Source of the DNA: UBA4923 sp964606165
Lineage (GTDB): Bacteria; Bacillota; Clostridia; Saccharofermentanales; DTU023
DNA length: 34,568 bases
Reading direction: 5' to 3'
Assembly: GCA_964606165.1 (NCBI GenBank)
Contig: CAZSFQ010000015.1
Location: 1 to 34,568, forward strand
In this document: positions 1 through 7,773 of the stretch, piece by piece
Numbering within the stretch: the stretch's first letter is position 1
How the letters are laid out: each line of letters starts with the position of its first letter
Translations under genes and position numbers: made by a program
Notes under the pieces: model-generated
Seen by the model: the letters and a program-made list of their open reading frames with translations, nothing else
Told to the model about the DNA's origin: nothing
Database searches by the model: none

Positions 1-34
1 TCACCGGCTTCAGCTCCGCCGCTTGTTTTCATGA

Positions 35-43
35 TGGTACAAT
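35..43 (+). promoter_or_regulatory. Candidate extended -10 promoter for the CoA-transferase operon
   Basis: TG-G-TACAAT reads as an extended -10 element (TG at 35-36, TACAAT at 38-43). There is no convincing -35 box at 17 bases, which is acceptable for an extended -10. The first gene starts about 75 bases downstream. This is a motif match only. Confidence 0.4.
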
Positions 44-121
44 GCAGAGGGAATCAGGTGGCTGCGGGCGGTTGCCCAAAAATAGCAAAGCAAGAAGACA
101 GAATAGAAAGGTTAGGCGCCA

Positions 122-790
122 ATGAACAAAGTCGTGACTATGGAAGAAGCCTTGTCCCGGATCAGGAGCGGCCAGTCCGTCATGGTGGGAGGCTTCATGA
201 CCGTCGGTACGCCCGAGGGTATTGTCGACGCCCTTGTCGACAGCGACATCAGGGACTTGACTCTTATCTCCAATGATACTGGATTTGCCGACAGGGGGGT
301 TGGCAAACTGGTTTCCTGCAATAAGGTCAGGAAGGTGGTCGCTTCCCATATCGGGACCAACCGGGAAACGGGCAACAAGATGAACGCCGGGGAGATCGAA
401 GTGGAGCTGATTCCCCAGGGAACGCTGGCAGAGCAGATCCGCTGCGCCGGTGCCGGCCTGGGCGGTTTTTTGACGCCAACCGGAGTTGGGACCATCGTTG
501 AAGAGAACAAGCAGATCATGGAGTTTGAGGGGAAAAAATACATCCTGGAGCGCCCCATCGGGGCCGATGTGGCCCTGCTCAAAGCCCACAAGGCTGACAC
601 TTCCGGCAATCTCGTCTACAGGCGGGCGGCCAGGAACTTCAACCCGCTCATGGCCATGGCGGCCGGCCTTGTCATCGTGGAGGCGGAAGAGATTGTCGAA
701 GCCGGCGAACTTGATCCGGACGAAGTGATGACCCCTTGTGTCTTCGTCGACCTCGTCGTCAGGAAGGAGGCAGGCTGTGAATCCGCGTGA
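122..790 (+). CDS. CoA transferase subunit A (3-oxoacid/acetate CoA-transferase type)
   Basis: This is the alpha subunit of a family I CoA transferase, which moves CoA between short-chain acids such as acetate, acetoacetate and butyrate in the cytoplasm. The 222-residue length fits AtoD/CtfA/ScoA. The N-terminal GGF stretch near residue 23, the segment ending in SNDTG near residue 57, and the glycine-rich GAGLGGFLTPTGVGT stretch are typical of the subunit. The ATG at 122 begins the conserved part directly; the ribosome site in front of it is weak. The end overlaps the beta subunit by 14 bases, so the two are translationally coupled. The exact acid substrates cannot be read from the sequence. 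The neighbouring threonine dehydrogenase-like gene suggests amino-acid fermentation, which is inference. Confidence 0.9.
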   Translation: MNKVVTMEEALSRIRSGQSVMVGGFMTVGTPEGIVDALVDSDIRDLTLISNDTGFADRGVGKLVSCNKVRKVVASHIGTNRETGNKMNAGEIEVELIPQGTLAEQIRCAGAGLGGFLTPTGVGTIVEENKQIMEFEGKKYILERPIGADVALLKAHKADTSGNLVYRRAARNFNPLMAMAAGLVIVEAEEIVEAGELDPDEVMTPCVFVDLVVRKEAGCESA

Positions 791-1430
791 GAGAATAGCG
801 CGCCGCGTCGCCAGGATTTTTGAGGACAATGATGTTGTCAATCTGGGGATCGGACTGCCAACCTCGGTTGCCAACTATGTGCCGGACGATGTCCACATTG
901 TCCTGCAGTCGGAGAACGGTTTCATCCGTGTCGGGCCTGTTCCCGAACCGGGTCAGGAGGATCCCGACATCGTCGACGCGGGCGGAAATCCCGTGTCCAT
1001 CCTGCCGGGAGGCTGCTGCTTTGACAGCGCGACATCCTTCGCCATTATCCGGGGCGGCCACCTGGCCGCAACGGTCCTGGGAGCCCTGGAAGTCGATCAG
1101 GAAGGCAATCTGGCCAATTGGATGATTCCAGGCAAGATGGTGCCCGGCATGGGCGGCGCCATGGATCTGGTCGCGGGCGCCAGGAAGGTCATTATTGCCA
1201 TGGAGCATGTGACGAAAAACGGGGACCCAAAGATTTTGAAAAAATGCAGGCTGCCCTTGACGGCAACCCATGAGGTTGACCTGATCGTGACAGAACTGGG
1301 CTTCATGGAAGTGACGGACCAGGGCATTGTTTTGAAAGAATTGGCGCCTGGCGTGACCGTCGGGGAAATCCAGTCAAAAACTGAAGCGGTCTTGATCATC
1401 CCGGATCAGATCGGAGTCATGAATTCATAG
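777..1430 (+). CDS. CoA transferase subunit B
   Basis: This is the beta (catalytic) subunit partner of the preceding gene. It carries the QSENG motif whose glutamate (E46 here) forms the glutamyl-CoA thioester in family I CoA transferases. The start is the GTG at 777. It lies inside the end of subunit A, is preceded six bases upstream by the strong site AGGAAGGAGG, and gives the typical N-terminus MNPRERIARR. An upstream ATG at 738 is open but would add 13 serine-rich residues absent from the family. The resulting length of 217 residues is normal for CtfB/AtoA. Together with subunit A it should form an alpha2beta2 or similar enzyme. Confidence 0.92.
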   Translation: MNPRERIARRVARIFEDNDVVNLGIGLPTSVANYVPDDVHIVLQSENGFIRVGPVPEPGQEDPDIVDAGGNPVSILPGGCCFDSATSFAIIRGGHLAATVLGALEVDQEGNLANWMIPGKMVPGMGGAMDLVAGARKVIIAMEHVTKNGDPKILKKCRLPLTATHEVDLIVTELGFMEVTDQGIVLKELAPGVTVGEIQSKTEAVLIIPDQIGVMNS

Positions 1431-1474
1431 ATAAAGGCACCGCCTGTCGTACAGTCATCTGAATCGGGGGGATT

Positions 1475-2425
1475 ATGAGAAGGATACTGATTACGGGAAG
1501 CCTGGGACAGATCGGCACGGAACTGACCTGCCACTTCCGCGAAGAATACGGCAGGGACCGGGTGATCGCGTCGGACCTGATCCGCAAGGATGTCCCCGAA
1601 GTGATCGGGGAAGGCCCCTTTGAACAACTCGATGTCCTCGATGCCCAGCGGCTTGCCGCCATCGTCAGGGCCTACGATATCGATACGGTCGTTCACCTGG
1701 CTGCCATTTTGTCAGCGACCGGCGAAGAGATCCCGCAGCGCGCCTTCGATGTCAATATGAACGGCCTTTATAAAGTTCTGGAGGTTGCCCGGGAAAACAA
1801 GCTGTCCGTTTTCACACCAAGCTCAATCGCCGCCTTCGGCGCGTCAACGCCGCCCGACCAGACACCGCAGGACACGCTTCAGCGGCCCAACACCATGTAC
1901 GGGGTCACCAAGGTGGCCGGTGAACTCCTTTGCGACTATTACCACCACCGGTTCGGTGTTGATACACGGGGAGTCCGCCTGCCCGGCCTGATCTCCTATA
2001 AAACGCTGCCGGGCGGGGGCACCACGGACTACGCGGTCCACATCTACTATGAAGCGATCAGCCAGGGCCGCTACGAAAGCTACATCGCGGCCGGTACCAA
2101 GCTGGACATGATGTACATGCCCGACTGCCTCAAGGCCTTCACCATGCTCATGGAAGCCGACCCCGCACGCCTGAGACACCGCAACGCCTTCAATATTTCC
2201 GCCATGAGCGTTTCACCCGGAGAAATCGGGGCCGAGATCAAAAATCATATCCCCGGCTTTGAACTGACCTACAAGGTGGATCCCGCGCGACAGGCCATCG
2301 CCGATTCATGGCCCAATGCCATGGATGACAGCTGCGCCCGTCAGGAATGGGATTGGAAGCCGGATTACGACCTGGCCGCCATGACCGCAGACATGCTGGC
2401 GCAGCTGCAAAAAAAAGGCAGGTGA
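1475..2425 (+). CDS. NAD-dependent epimerase-family L-threonine 3-dehydrogenase-like protein
   Basis: This is an extended short-chain dehydrogenase of 316 residues. It has the NAD-binding GSLGQIG loop at residues 8-14, a PSSIAAFG segment supplying the catalytic serine, and the YGVTK pair (Y142, K146). The overall pattern (VNMNGLYKVLEVAR, RLPGLISYKTLPGGGTTDYAV, and YMPDCLKA near the substrate site) matches the UDP-glucose-epimerase-like threonine dehydrogenases. These oxidise L-threonine to 2-amino-3-ketobutyrate. A GGGGGGAT ribosome site lies just before the ATG, 44 bases after the CoA transferase, so the genes probably share a message. The usual partner, a stand-alone 2-amino-3-ketobutyrate CoA ligase, is not in the window. 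A sugar epimerase role is less likely given the PGGGTTDYAV stretch. Confidence 0.8.
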   Translation: MRRILITGSLGQIGTELTCHFREEYGRDRVIASDLIRKDVPEVIGEGPFEQLDVLDAQRLAAIVRAYDIDTVVHLAAILSATGEEIPQRAFDVNMNGLYKVLEVARENKLSVFTPSSIAAFGASTPPDQTPQDTLQRPNTMYGVTKVAGELLCDYYHHRFGVDTRGVRLPGLISYKTLPGGGTTDYAVHIYYEAISQGRYESYIAAGTKLDMMYMPDCLKAFTMLMEADPARLRHRNAFNISAMSVSPGEIGAEIKNHIPGFELTYKVDPARQAIADSWPNAMDDSCARQEWDWKPDYDLAAMTADMLAQLQKKGR

Positions 2426-2429
2426 CTGG

Positions 2430-2816
2430 ATGAGTGACCACCACGATCTGCCTTTGGGCCTGGAACCCGTATCTTATTACACCGGGGCCATTGAAGCTTT
2501 TTGTGAAATGGTGGCGGGAGGCCTGAAATCCCTGGCCCTGAGCGCGCCCCTGGAGGAGCCGCTGGCCTCTCAAGTCAAGGTCCTGGCCGTGAAAAGCGCG
2601 GCAAAATACGGCTTGGTCCTCTATGAGGAAAAAGAGTTCCCCCGCACGAGCCTGACTCCGGGGGATTCAGTCGAAGGAAAGACCATCTTTCTTTTCTGCC
2701 GGGACGCTGACGTCCTGGCGGCTTACCAGTTGCTGAAGACCAGGGCAAAGGCCGGCGGCAATGTGAGCGGGGAATTGCGCCGCCTGCTCGGCTACCCGGA
2801 AGACGGCTCCCTTTGA
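2430..2816 (+). CDS. Small protein of unknown function
   Basis: I do not recognise this 128-residue protein. It has no signal peptide, membrane segment, cysteine cluster or repeat. The middle alternates charged and hydrophobic stretches as in a compact alpha/beta fold, with GLVLYEEKEFPRT and KTIFLFCRDADVLAAYQLL as likely strand/helix units. It starts four bases after the threonine dehydrogenase stop with a modest ribosome site (AGGTGA), so it is very probably the last gene of the same operon and may assist that pathway. The coding frame is supported by codon use like its neighbours and by the tight spacing, not by homology. Confidence 0.65.
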   Translation: MSDHHDLPLGLEPVSYYTGAIEAFCEMVAGGLKSLALSAPLEEPLASQVKVLAVKSAAKYGLVLYEEKEFPRTSLTPGDSVEGKTIFLFCRDADVLAAYQLLKTRAKAGGNVSGELRRLLGYPEDGSL

Positions 2817-2827
2817 AACCGGCCGGC

Positions 2828-2843
2828 TAAAGGCTCGCCTTTA
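2828..2843. terminator. Short inverted repeat between convergent genes
   Basis: TAAAGGC-TC-GCCTTTA is a perfect 7-bp inverted repeat between the plus-strand operon end (2816) and the minus-strand stop at 2841. The self-complementary CCGGCCGG at 2819-2826 lies just before it. With a four-base loop it would leave a 6-bp stem. The U-runs are short, so termination in either direction is only plausible. Confidence 0.35.
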
Positions 2844-3200
2844 CTCCTCACATTCGTCGTGATGCTGATGGTCACGGCAGACTGATCCCGTCGAGACCAG
2901 CTCACCCTGAAGGTAGGCTTCAGCGGCGGCTCTGGCATCGCCTCGTGCACCGACCACAACTTCGATGCCGTGGCTGTTAAAGATATCGACAGCCGCGCCC
3001 CCCATCCCTCCGGATATGATGACGTCCACGCCCTGTTCATGCAGGAAATTGGGCAAAAACCCGGGGCGGTGTCCCGGATTGGCTACGAGCTGGCCCCCGG
3101 TGATCTGTCCATCTTCCGCTTCAAAGAAATTGAAGTTTTGGCAATGGCCAAAATGCTCTGTTACCATGCTTCCATCGCTTGCTACCGCGATTTTAATCAT
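2841..3200 (-). CDS. NifX/NifB-like dinitrogenase iron-molybdenum cofactor family protein (orange-protein-like)
   Basis: This is a 119-residue single-domain protein of the NifX/NafY/NifB C-terminal fold, which in characterised members carries metal-sulfur clusters or cofactor precursors. The family pattern is visible: IAVASDG at the start, the EHFGHC motif, a VISGGMGGAA loop and a C-terminal VVVGARGDARAAAEAYLQGEL helix. The tail is rich in possible ligands (CRDHQHHDECEE). The start is the ATG at 3200, eight bases inside the Mrp gene, with GGAG seven bases upstream; an open ATG at 3221 would add only lysine-rich residues. It is the last gene of the minus-strand operon. No nitrogenase genes are present, so a nitrogen-fixation role is unlikely; an orange-protein-like role is inferred from context. 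Confidence 0.85.
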   Translation of the reverse strand: MIKIAVASDGSMVTEHFGHCQNFNFFEAEDGQITGGQLVANPGHRPGFLPNFLHEQGVDVIISGGMGGAAVDIFNSHGIEVVVGARGDARAAAEAYLQGELVSTGSVCRDHQHHDECEE

Positions 3201-4038
3201 CTTTTTTCTCCATTTTTTCAATTTGATCAGCCAGCGGATCCAGCCAGCCGGCTTCCAGGTCTTCTATCTTCCCCTCGTCTGAAGCAGAGGCGATCGACGG
3301 TTCGATCGGTATGCGGGCGAGGACTTTCAGTTGGTGAGCTTTTACGATTTCATCAACGTGGCTGTCGCCGAATATCCTGTATTCCTTCCCATTGTCAGGG
3401 CAGAGAAAATACGACATATTCTCAACAACACCGACGACGGGAATCTGCATCATGGCGGCCATTTTGACCGCTTTTTCGACGATCATGGCCACCAGCTCCT
3501 GGGGCGAGGTCACGACCACGATGCCGTCCACGGCAATGGACTGAAAGACAGTCAGCGGAACATCGCCGGTCCCGGGTGGCATGTCGATCAACATGCAGTC
3601 GATGTCGCGCCAGATGACGTCGGTCCAGAATTGTTTGACAACTCCAGCGATGAGAGGCCCCCGCCAAATGACAGGGTCGGTGTCTTTTTGAAGGAGGACA
3701 TTCATGGACATGATCTCGATCCCGGTCCGGCTTCGGACGGGGAAAAGACCCTTTTCGCTGCTCCTGGCCCGCTCCTTGATGCCGAACATTTTCGGGATGG
3801 AAGAACCCGTGATATCGGCGTCCATGATGGCAGTCCGGTAGCCTCTTTGGTTCATGGCCACCGCCAGAAGCGATGTCACCAGTGACTTGCCGACGCCTCC
3901 CTTGCCGCTGACCACGCCGATGACTTTTTTGACACTGCTCAGGGGGTGAAGCTTCTCAGAAAAGTCATGGGGCGCCGCTGTCCGGTCGGCGCATTCCTCC
4001 ATGCACTGGGCACAGTTGTGATCACAGTTTTCAGCCAT
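3193..4038 (-). CDS. Mrp/NBP35-family iron-sulfur P-loop ATPase
   Basis: This is a 281-residue deviant-Walker ATPase that in studied relatives binds and transfers Fe-S clusters. An N-terminal cysteine cluster (C5, C9, C12, C16) is followed by the P-loop GKGGVGKS at residues 45-52, the DADITGSS switch region and the DMPPGTGD Walker B-like motif. The C-terminal bridging site normally reads CxxC, but here the segment is MSYFLCPDNG with only one cysteine, which may change cluster binding. The start is the ATG at 4038, eleven bases after the upstream stop and with GAGAGG at good spacing. An ATG at 4095 is open but lies inside the preceding gene. It overlaps the downstream NifX gene by eight bases. 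Orange-protein complexes in sulfate reducers include an Mrp partner of this kind. Confidence 0.92.
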   Translation of the reverse strand: MAENCDHNCAQCMEECADRTAAPHDFSEKLHPLSSVKKVIGVVSGKGGVGKSLVTSLLAVAMNQRGYRTAIMDADITGSSIPKMFGIKERARSSEKGLFPVRSRTGIEIMSMNVLLQKDTDPVIWRGPLIAGVVKQFWTDVIWRDIDCMLIDMPPGTGDVPLTVFQSIAVDGIVVVTSPQELVAMIVEKAVKMAAMMQIPVVGVVENMSYFLCPDNGKEYRIFGDSHVDEIVKAHQLKVLARIPIEPSIASASDEGKIEDLEAGWLDPLADQIEKMEKKDD

Positions 4039-4048
4039 TGTCCGCCTC

Positions 4049-4867
4049 TCAAATCTCCAGGATGTCACCGGCCGCCAAATAATCGATCCGGTCACCCATT
4101 TTTTCCTTCAGGATTCCATAAGGAACCAGGCCCGTACAGTGACAAGTGTAGTACTTGGCTCCCGTCGAAACAAGGAAGGCCGAGATCCTGTCAATTTCCT
4201 CATCGCTCTCACGATCCTCATCATTTTTGGCCAGGTGGAAGCCGCCAATCACGACATGGGGGTAGCGTCCCTTGATGGTATGGAAGTGCCGGACGATATT
4301 GACGATGCCATTGTGGGCGCAGCCGGTGAAGAGAACCATCTTTTGTCCCTCTTCGATGACCAGATTTTGTTCGTGGACAAAATCGTCGTCCAGCAGTTCC
4401 CCCTTTTCTTTTTTCAGCAGGTCGCGGTTGGAGGATGGAAGGGGCTCCGCCTGCTCCACTTTGGAAAAGACCCGGATACCCCGCGTGATGGTGAAGCGGT
4501 CGGCAGTGAAAACAATCTGTTTCTTGTCTTTCAGCTTCTCATCGATTCCGATGAACCGGGTCTGCCCCTTTTTTCGGGCGTAATAGCCGCCGAAGGCTTT
4601 TGGATGAATGAAGACTTCCGCCCGGTCATTGATTTCAAAAAATGCGTCCAGACCGCCGCCATGGTCATAGTGGCCGTGGGAGACAACCACGAATTCGACC
4701 TGCGACAAGTCGACCTCCATTTTACGGGCGTTGTCAATAAAGAGCGGGCTGGCGCCCGTGTCGAAGAGGATCAGGCGGCCCAGCGCTTCGATGTAAAGAC
4801 TGAGGCCGTGTTCGCACCCCAGTGAAGGGCTCCGCGCCGTATTTTCCATCAGTGTTTTAACAATCAT
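4049..4867 (-). CDS. Metallo-beta-lactamase-fold hydrolase
   Basis: This is a 272-residue MBL-fold protein with the metal-binding SHGHYDHGGG motif (H64, H66, D68, H69), FTGCAHNGIVNI, GGFHL and YTCHCTG. That arrangement is typical of the subgroup often annotated as dihydropterin-ribofuranosylaminobenzene-phosphate synthase-like or F-type MBL proteins. The cytoplasmic substrate is unknown. The name from methanopterin synthesis should not be trusted here, because no other pterin gene is nearby. The gene sits between a MinD-ferredoxin ATPase (12-base gap) and Mrp (10-base gap) in the same operon. This places it with the metal-cluster proteins, possibly as a hydrolase or oxygen/sulfur-handling accessory; that role is inference. 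Confidence 0.82.
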   Translation of the reverse strand: MIVKTLMENTARSPSLGCEHGLSLYIEALGRLILFDTGASPLFIDNARKMEVDLSQVEFVVVSHGHYDHGGGLDAFFEINDRAEVFIHPKAFGGYYARKKGQTRFIGIDEKLKDKKQIVFTADRFTITRGIRVFSKVEQAEPLPSSNRDLLKKEKGELLDDDFVHEQNLVIEEGQKMVLFTGCAHNGIVNIVRHFHTIKGRYPHVVIGGFHLAKNDEDRESDEEIDRISAFLVSTGAKYYTCHCTGLVPYGILKEKMGDRIDYLAAGDILEI

Positions 4868-4879
4868 GATCCTAACCGC

Positions 4880-5746
4880 CTATTCTTCCAGAAGCAGGGC
4901 CATGGTCTTTCGATAGACCGACCGCACCGCCTCCCCGGAGGGACAATCAAAGTCGACGATTGTCCTCCCCTCGTTTATGGCACTGACTGCTGCCTTGTCA
5001 AAGGGGATGACACCGACAAAAGCCAGATTCTCCTTTTCACAAAAACGCCTGATCTCTTCCGTCCTCTCCGGGTTCACATCGTATTTATTGACACAAACCG
5101 CGATCCTGGTTCCAAACTTCAGCGCTGTGTCAATGACGCGTTCCATGTCGCTGATCCCTGACAGGGAAGGTTCCGCGACGACCAGCACGGTGTCAACGCC
5201 GCTCAGGGAGGCGATGACAGGACAGCCGATGCCGGGTGATCCGTCAATGATGGCAAAATCCCTGGAGGCCACCTCCTCCCGCAGCTGCTTCTTCACTTCC
5301 GCCACCAGCAGGCCTGACATGCCGCTGCCCATCTTGAGCTGAGCCGTTGAAAATACTCCTTCATCATCCTTGTAAAGCATCAAGGTCCCCGAGGAGGCCG
5401 GTACCATGGTGACGGCCCCGGCCGGACAGACATGGTGACAGACGGCGCAGCCTTCACAGGCAAAGGGATCGACTATGTAGGTCTCTTCAACGCGGATGGC
5501 CTTGAACCGGCAATGTTCGGCGCACAAACCGCACTGGATGCAGAGATCCGGATCGATTTCCGCTTTGGGCAGGCCATAAAAATCCCTGCGGACAGGCTGG
5601 CTTGTGTGGCCGGCGACCAGGTGGAGATTGGGCGCTTCAACATCGCAATCGGCATAGGCCCTGGCTTCCGCCAGCCGGATAAAGGCGCTGGCGACGGTGG
5701 TCTTTCCCGTCCCGCCCTTGCCGCTCAGGATCAGGAGCTCTTTCAC
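4880..5746 (-). CDS. MinD/ParA-like ATPase with inserted 2x[4Fe-4S] ferredoxin domain (copy 1)
   Basis: This is a 288-residue P-loop protein. The deviant Walker A motif GKGGTGKTT lies at residues 9-17 and is followed by a CDVEAPN switch. A ferredoxin insert begins near residue 69 with two cysteine sets, CIQCGLCAEHC and CEGCAVCHHVC, each closed by CR/CP. The ATPase fold then resumes with IIDGSPGIGCPV. The architecture is that of the paired Fe-S MinD proteins found in anaerobes and in Desulfovibrio orange-protein complexes. They probably couple ATP hydrolysis to cluster or electron transfer on a NifX-like partner. It overlaps the second copy by four bases (ATGA), which implies coupled translation and a likely heterodimer. 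Confidence 0.9.
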   Translation of the reverse strand: MKELLILSGKGGTGKTTVASAFIRLAEARAYADCDVEAPNLHLVAGHTSQPVRRDFYGLPKAEIDPDLCIQCGLCAEHCRFKAIRVEETYIVDPFACEGCAVCHHVCPAGAVTMVPASSGTLMLYKDDEGVFSTAQLKMGSGMSGLLVAEVKKQLREEVASRDFAIIDGSPGIGCPVIASLSGVDTVLVVAEPSLSGISDMERVIDTALKFGTRIAVCVNKYDVNPERTEEIRRFCEKENLAFVGVIPFDKAAVSAINEGRTIVDFDCPSGEAVRSVYRKTMALLLEE

Positions 5747-6585
5747 AGGCCGGCCTCCTTTCGAATCGCCGCCAGCAAATCGGAAAAGATCCTCCGGTAA
5801 GCTTCATCTTCTCTGACAGCAATGGCCCCGTTCGAATTGAGAAGACCCAGCTTCTGATCAAAGGGAACCCTCCCCAGAACCGGTATTTCTTTATCCTTAC
5901 AGAATTGCCCGGAGGGGTTGTCACCTTCCTGGATTTTATTCAATACAACACCGAACGGTTTTCCCATCAGGGTCACCAGCTCGTGGACCATGGCCAGGTT
6001 ATGGGCGCCGAAAATGGTTGGTTCCGCCACAAGGACACAATAGTCAGCACCGGCAACCGTATCCATGACGATGCAGGATGTGCCAGGCGGGCAATCAATC
6101 ACAGTGAGAAGATCCGAATGGTCATCACTGTCTCCCAAAAGGCAGTTGATGATGGGAGTCCCTGACTCCTCCCCTGGATTCAGGATACCGGTATGGACCT
6201 GGACATGACCGGATACACCGCGCTCAATCCTGCCGATCTCCTTATCTTTTTCGGTAAAAGCCTTTTCAGGGCAGACCAGGACACAGCCTCCGCATGAATG
6301 GCAAATCTCTTCGAATACGATCAGGCGGTCTTTGATATAGGCCAGAGCGTTGAACTGGCAAAAATCGACGCATTGGCGGCAGCCGGTGCATTTTTCCTGA
6401 TCGACCACAGGGATTTTCACAGTGACCGCCTGGGACTCCAGCTGTTGCGGCTTGAAGAAGAGGTAGCCGTTCGGCTCCTCGACGTCGCAGTCCAGGTAAA
6501 GCGCTTCACCGGCCAGCTCGGCAAGGTTGACGGATACCAGGGTTTTCCCCGTCCCGCCCTTTCCGCTTAATACAGCGATCTTCAT
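5743..6585 (-). CDS. MinD/ParA-like ATPase with inserted 2x[4Fe-4S] ferredoxin domain (copy 2)
   Basis: This 280-residue paralogue of the following gene has GKGGTGKT near the N-terminus, CDVEEPNG, a ferredoxin insert (CTGCRQCVDFC and CHSCGGCVLVCP) and the Walker B-like DCPPGTSC. The likely start is ATG 6585; an in-frame GTG at 6591 is two codons upstream and directly abuts the stop of the preceding gene, so either could be used. No strong ribosome site is visible, so translation probably depends on coupling. The two copies differ in their central regions, as expected for complementary subunits rather than a recent duplication. Confidence 0.9.
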   Translation of the reverse strand: MKIAVLSGKGGTGKTLVSVNLAELAGEALYLDCDVEEPNGYLFFKPQQLESQAVTVKIPVVDQEKCTGCRQCVDFCQFNALAYIKDRLIVFEEICHSCGGCVLVCPEKAFTEKDKEIGRIERGVSGHVQVHTGILNPGEESGTPIINCLLGDSDDHSDLLTVIDCPPGTSCIVMDTVAGADYCVLVAEPTIFGAHNLAMVHELVTLMGKPFGVVLNKIQEGDNPSGQFCKDKEIPVLGRVPFDQKLGLLNSNGAIAVREDEAYRRIFSDLLAAIRKEAGL

Positions 6586-6591
6586 GGACAC

Positions 6592-7335
6592 TTAGTGGCC
6601 GTGGAGCCCCGCGTGAATCTCGTCGAGCTCCGCCAGTTTCCCCGCCAGGTAAGCTTCAATATTACCCTTGATCGAATCACCTTCTGTTTTGAAAATCCTG
6701 ATATTGGCCGCAAGCAGAACCTCAGCGGCATTCTGGCCGCAGCGCGGGGTCAGAAGCAGGTCGACCTTCTGGTCGGCGACAATCTGCGCGGCGCGGACGC
6801 CGGCACCCCCGGCGCTTTGGGCGGCCGTATTCACCACAAATTGATTCTCCCCGCTTTCCGTATCATGGATCAGGTAATAGGGCGCGCGCCCAAAGGACAT
6901 ACAGACATTGGATTCAAGGCTGTTACTGTCAACCGGTATGGCTAGTTTCATGGATTTCTCCTTTATTTCATTTGTTTCATAATAATTGGCAATTGCCTTG
7001 CGAAGCGCTGCCACTCCCATCAAGGAGCAATGAATCTTGCTTTCAGGCAGGCCGCCGAGCGCCTCGACGACATGATCCTCGGTAATAGCGAGCGCCTCTT
7101 CCAGGGTCTTTCCCTTTGCCAGCTCCGATGTCATGCTGGCGGTCGCGATGGCGCCGCAGCAGCCGAAGACCAGATAGGAAATGTCGTCAATGCGGTTATC
7201 TTTTACTTTTATGTAGATGACCAGGCAATCACCGCATGAGGGGTCACCCACACTTCCTTCGGCATCCGCGTCCGGCATGGTGCCGGCGTTTCTGGGGCTC
7301 ATGAAATGGTCAATAACAATGTCCGAGTAAATCAT
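6592..7335 (-). CDS. IscU/NifU-type scaffold fused to a NifX-like cofactor domain
   Basis: This 247-residue protein has two domains. Residues 1-125 are an Fe-S scaffold with the cysteines expected of IscU/NifU: GDPSCGDC (C34, D36), FGCCGA (C59/C60) and IHCSLMG (C103). Residues 129-247 are a NifX-like domain beginning MKLAIPVD and ending in a histidine-bearing tail. At the junction lies a strong internal ribosome site and an in-frame ATG (6951), so a separate 119-residue NifX protein may also be made. The gene overlaps the DUF134 stop by one base (TGATG). In the operon it would supply assembled clusters to the MinD/Mrp ATPases; that role is inferred from the families. Confidence 0.9.
   Translation of the reverse strand: MIYSDIVIDHFMSPRNAGTMPDADAEGSVGDPSCGDCLVIYIKVKDNRIDDISYLVFGCCGAIATASMTSELAKGKTLEEALAITEDHVVEALGGLPESKIHCSLMGVAALRKAIANYYETNEIKEKSMKLAIPVDSNSLESNVCMSFGRAPYYLIHDTESGENQFVVNTAAQSAGGAGVRAAQIVADQKVDLLLTPRCGQNAAEVLLAANIRIFKTEGDSIKGNIEAYLAGKLAELDEIHAGLHGH
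6949..6964 (-). promoter_or_regulatory. Internal ribosome binding site and ATG within the IscU-NifX fusion
   Basis: On the minus strand AAAGGAG (6964-6958), six spacer bases and ATG (6951-6949) lie exactly at the domain junction, in frame with the downstream NifX-like domain. It is stronger than the ribosome sites of several genuine starts in this operon. It predicts a second, shorter product from the same message. Confidence 0.65.
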
Positions 7336-7712
7336 CAGTCGCGCCGGCCGCGATTCCCGCGCATCCGCCGGCCGCGGCCATCACGCAGACAGCCGGGACC
7401 GCACACGCCTTCAGGGCCTTCACACAGCCGGTATTCGCCTCCCTCAATAATCAGTACTTTCCCATTGACGAGCGAATCGGCGATCTTTTGCCTGGCTCTG
7501 ACATAAATACCCTGGACGGTCGTACGGGCCACATTCATCTGCCGGGCACATTCTTCCTGGTTGAAACCCTCCTGGTCGATGAGCCGGATGGTCTCGTATT
7601 CGTCGACGGTCATCCGAACGTGTTCGCGCCCGCCTGCCCCGACTCCCAGCGGCCCAAAACGGCTGATCTGCGGCAGCTGGCATACTCTCCGCCATTTCAT
7701 GGGTCTGGCCAC
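7335..7712 (-). CDS. DUF134-family helix-turn-helix protein
   Basis: This 125-residue protein belongs to the DUF134 family, small proteins with a sigma-factor-like helix-turn-helix (ECARQMNVARTTVQGIYVRARQKIADSL). They commonly accompany NifX/Mrp genes in anaerobes. The family opening MARPMKWRRVCQLPQ and the MTVDEYETIRLIDQEGFNQEE segment are both clear. The start is the GTG at 7712 with GAGGTG seven bases upstream. The arginine/glycine-rich tail (GRGRRMRGNRGRRD) may bind nucleic acid, and a CxxxxxxCxxxC set precedes it. It is the best candidate regulator of this operon and could sense Fe-S or metal status through those cysteines; both points are inference. Confidence 0.9.
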   Translation of the reverse strand: MARPMKWRRVCQLPQISRFGPLGVGAGGREHVRMTVDEYETIRLIDQEGFNQEECARQMNVARTTVQGIYVRARQKIADSLVNGKVLIIEGGEYRLCEGPEGVCGPGCLRDGRGRRMRGNRGRRD

Positions 7713-7736
7713 GATGATTCACCTCAAATAAGTAAT

Positions 7737-7766
7737 GGGGGGATAACCGGATGACCGGTCACCCCC
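7737..7766 (-). terminator. Intercistronic hairpin between DUF5320 and DUF134 genes
   Basis: An inner stem ACCGG/CCGGT with an ATGA loop (7746-7759) is enclosed by an outer G6/C5 stem (7737-7742 with 7762-7766). In minus orientation it follows the DUF5320 stop by a few bases and is followed by ATTACTTATTTG, not a clean U-run. It may be a leaky terminator or an mRNA processing/stability element that makes the first gene more abundant than the rest. Confidence 0.5.
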
Positions 7767-7773
7767 GACCATT

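Noticed and set aside
1475..2425. Pairing the threonine dehydrogenase-like gene with the oxoamine synthase domain at 24265 as a threonine degradation pathway
   Set aside because: The synthase domain is fused to a fatty-acyl ligase and carrier, lies over 20 kb away on the other strand and has a different promoter arrangement.
2841..7335. Reading the NifX/NifU-like genes as a nitrogen-fixation locus
   Set aside because: No nifH, nifD, nifK, nifE or nifN gene is present; the same domains occur widely in non-fixing anaerobes with MinD/Mrp partners.
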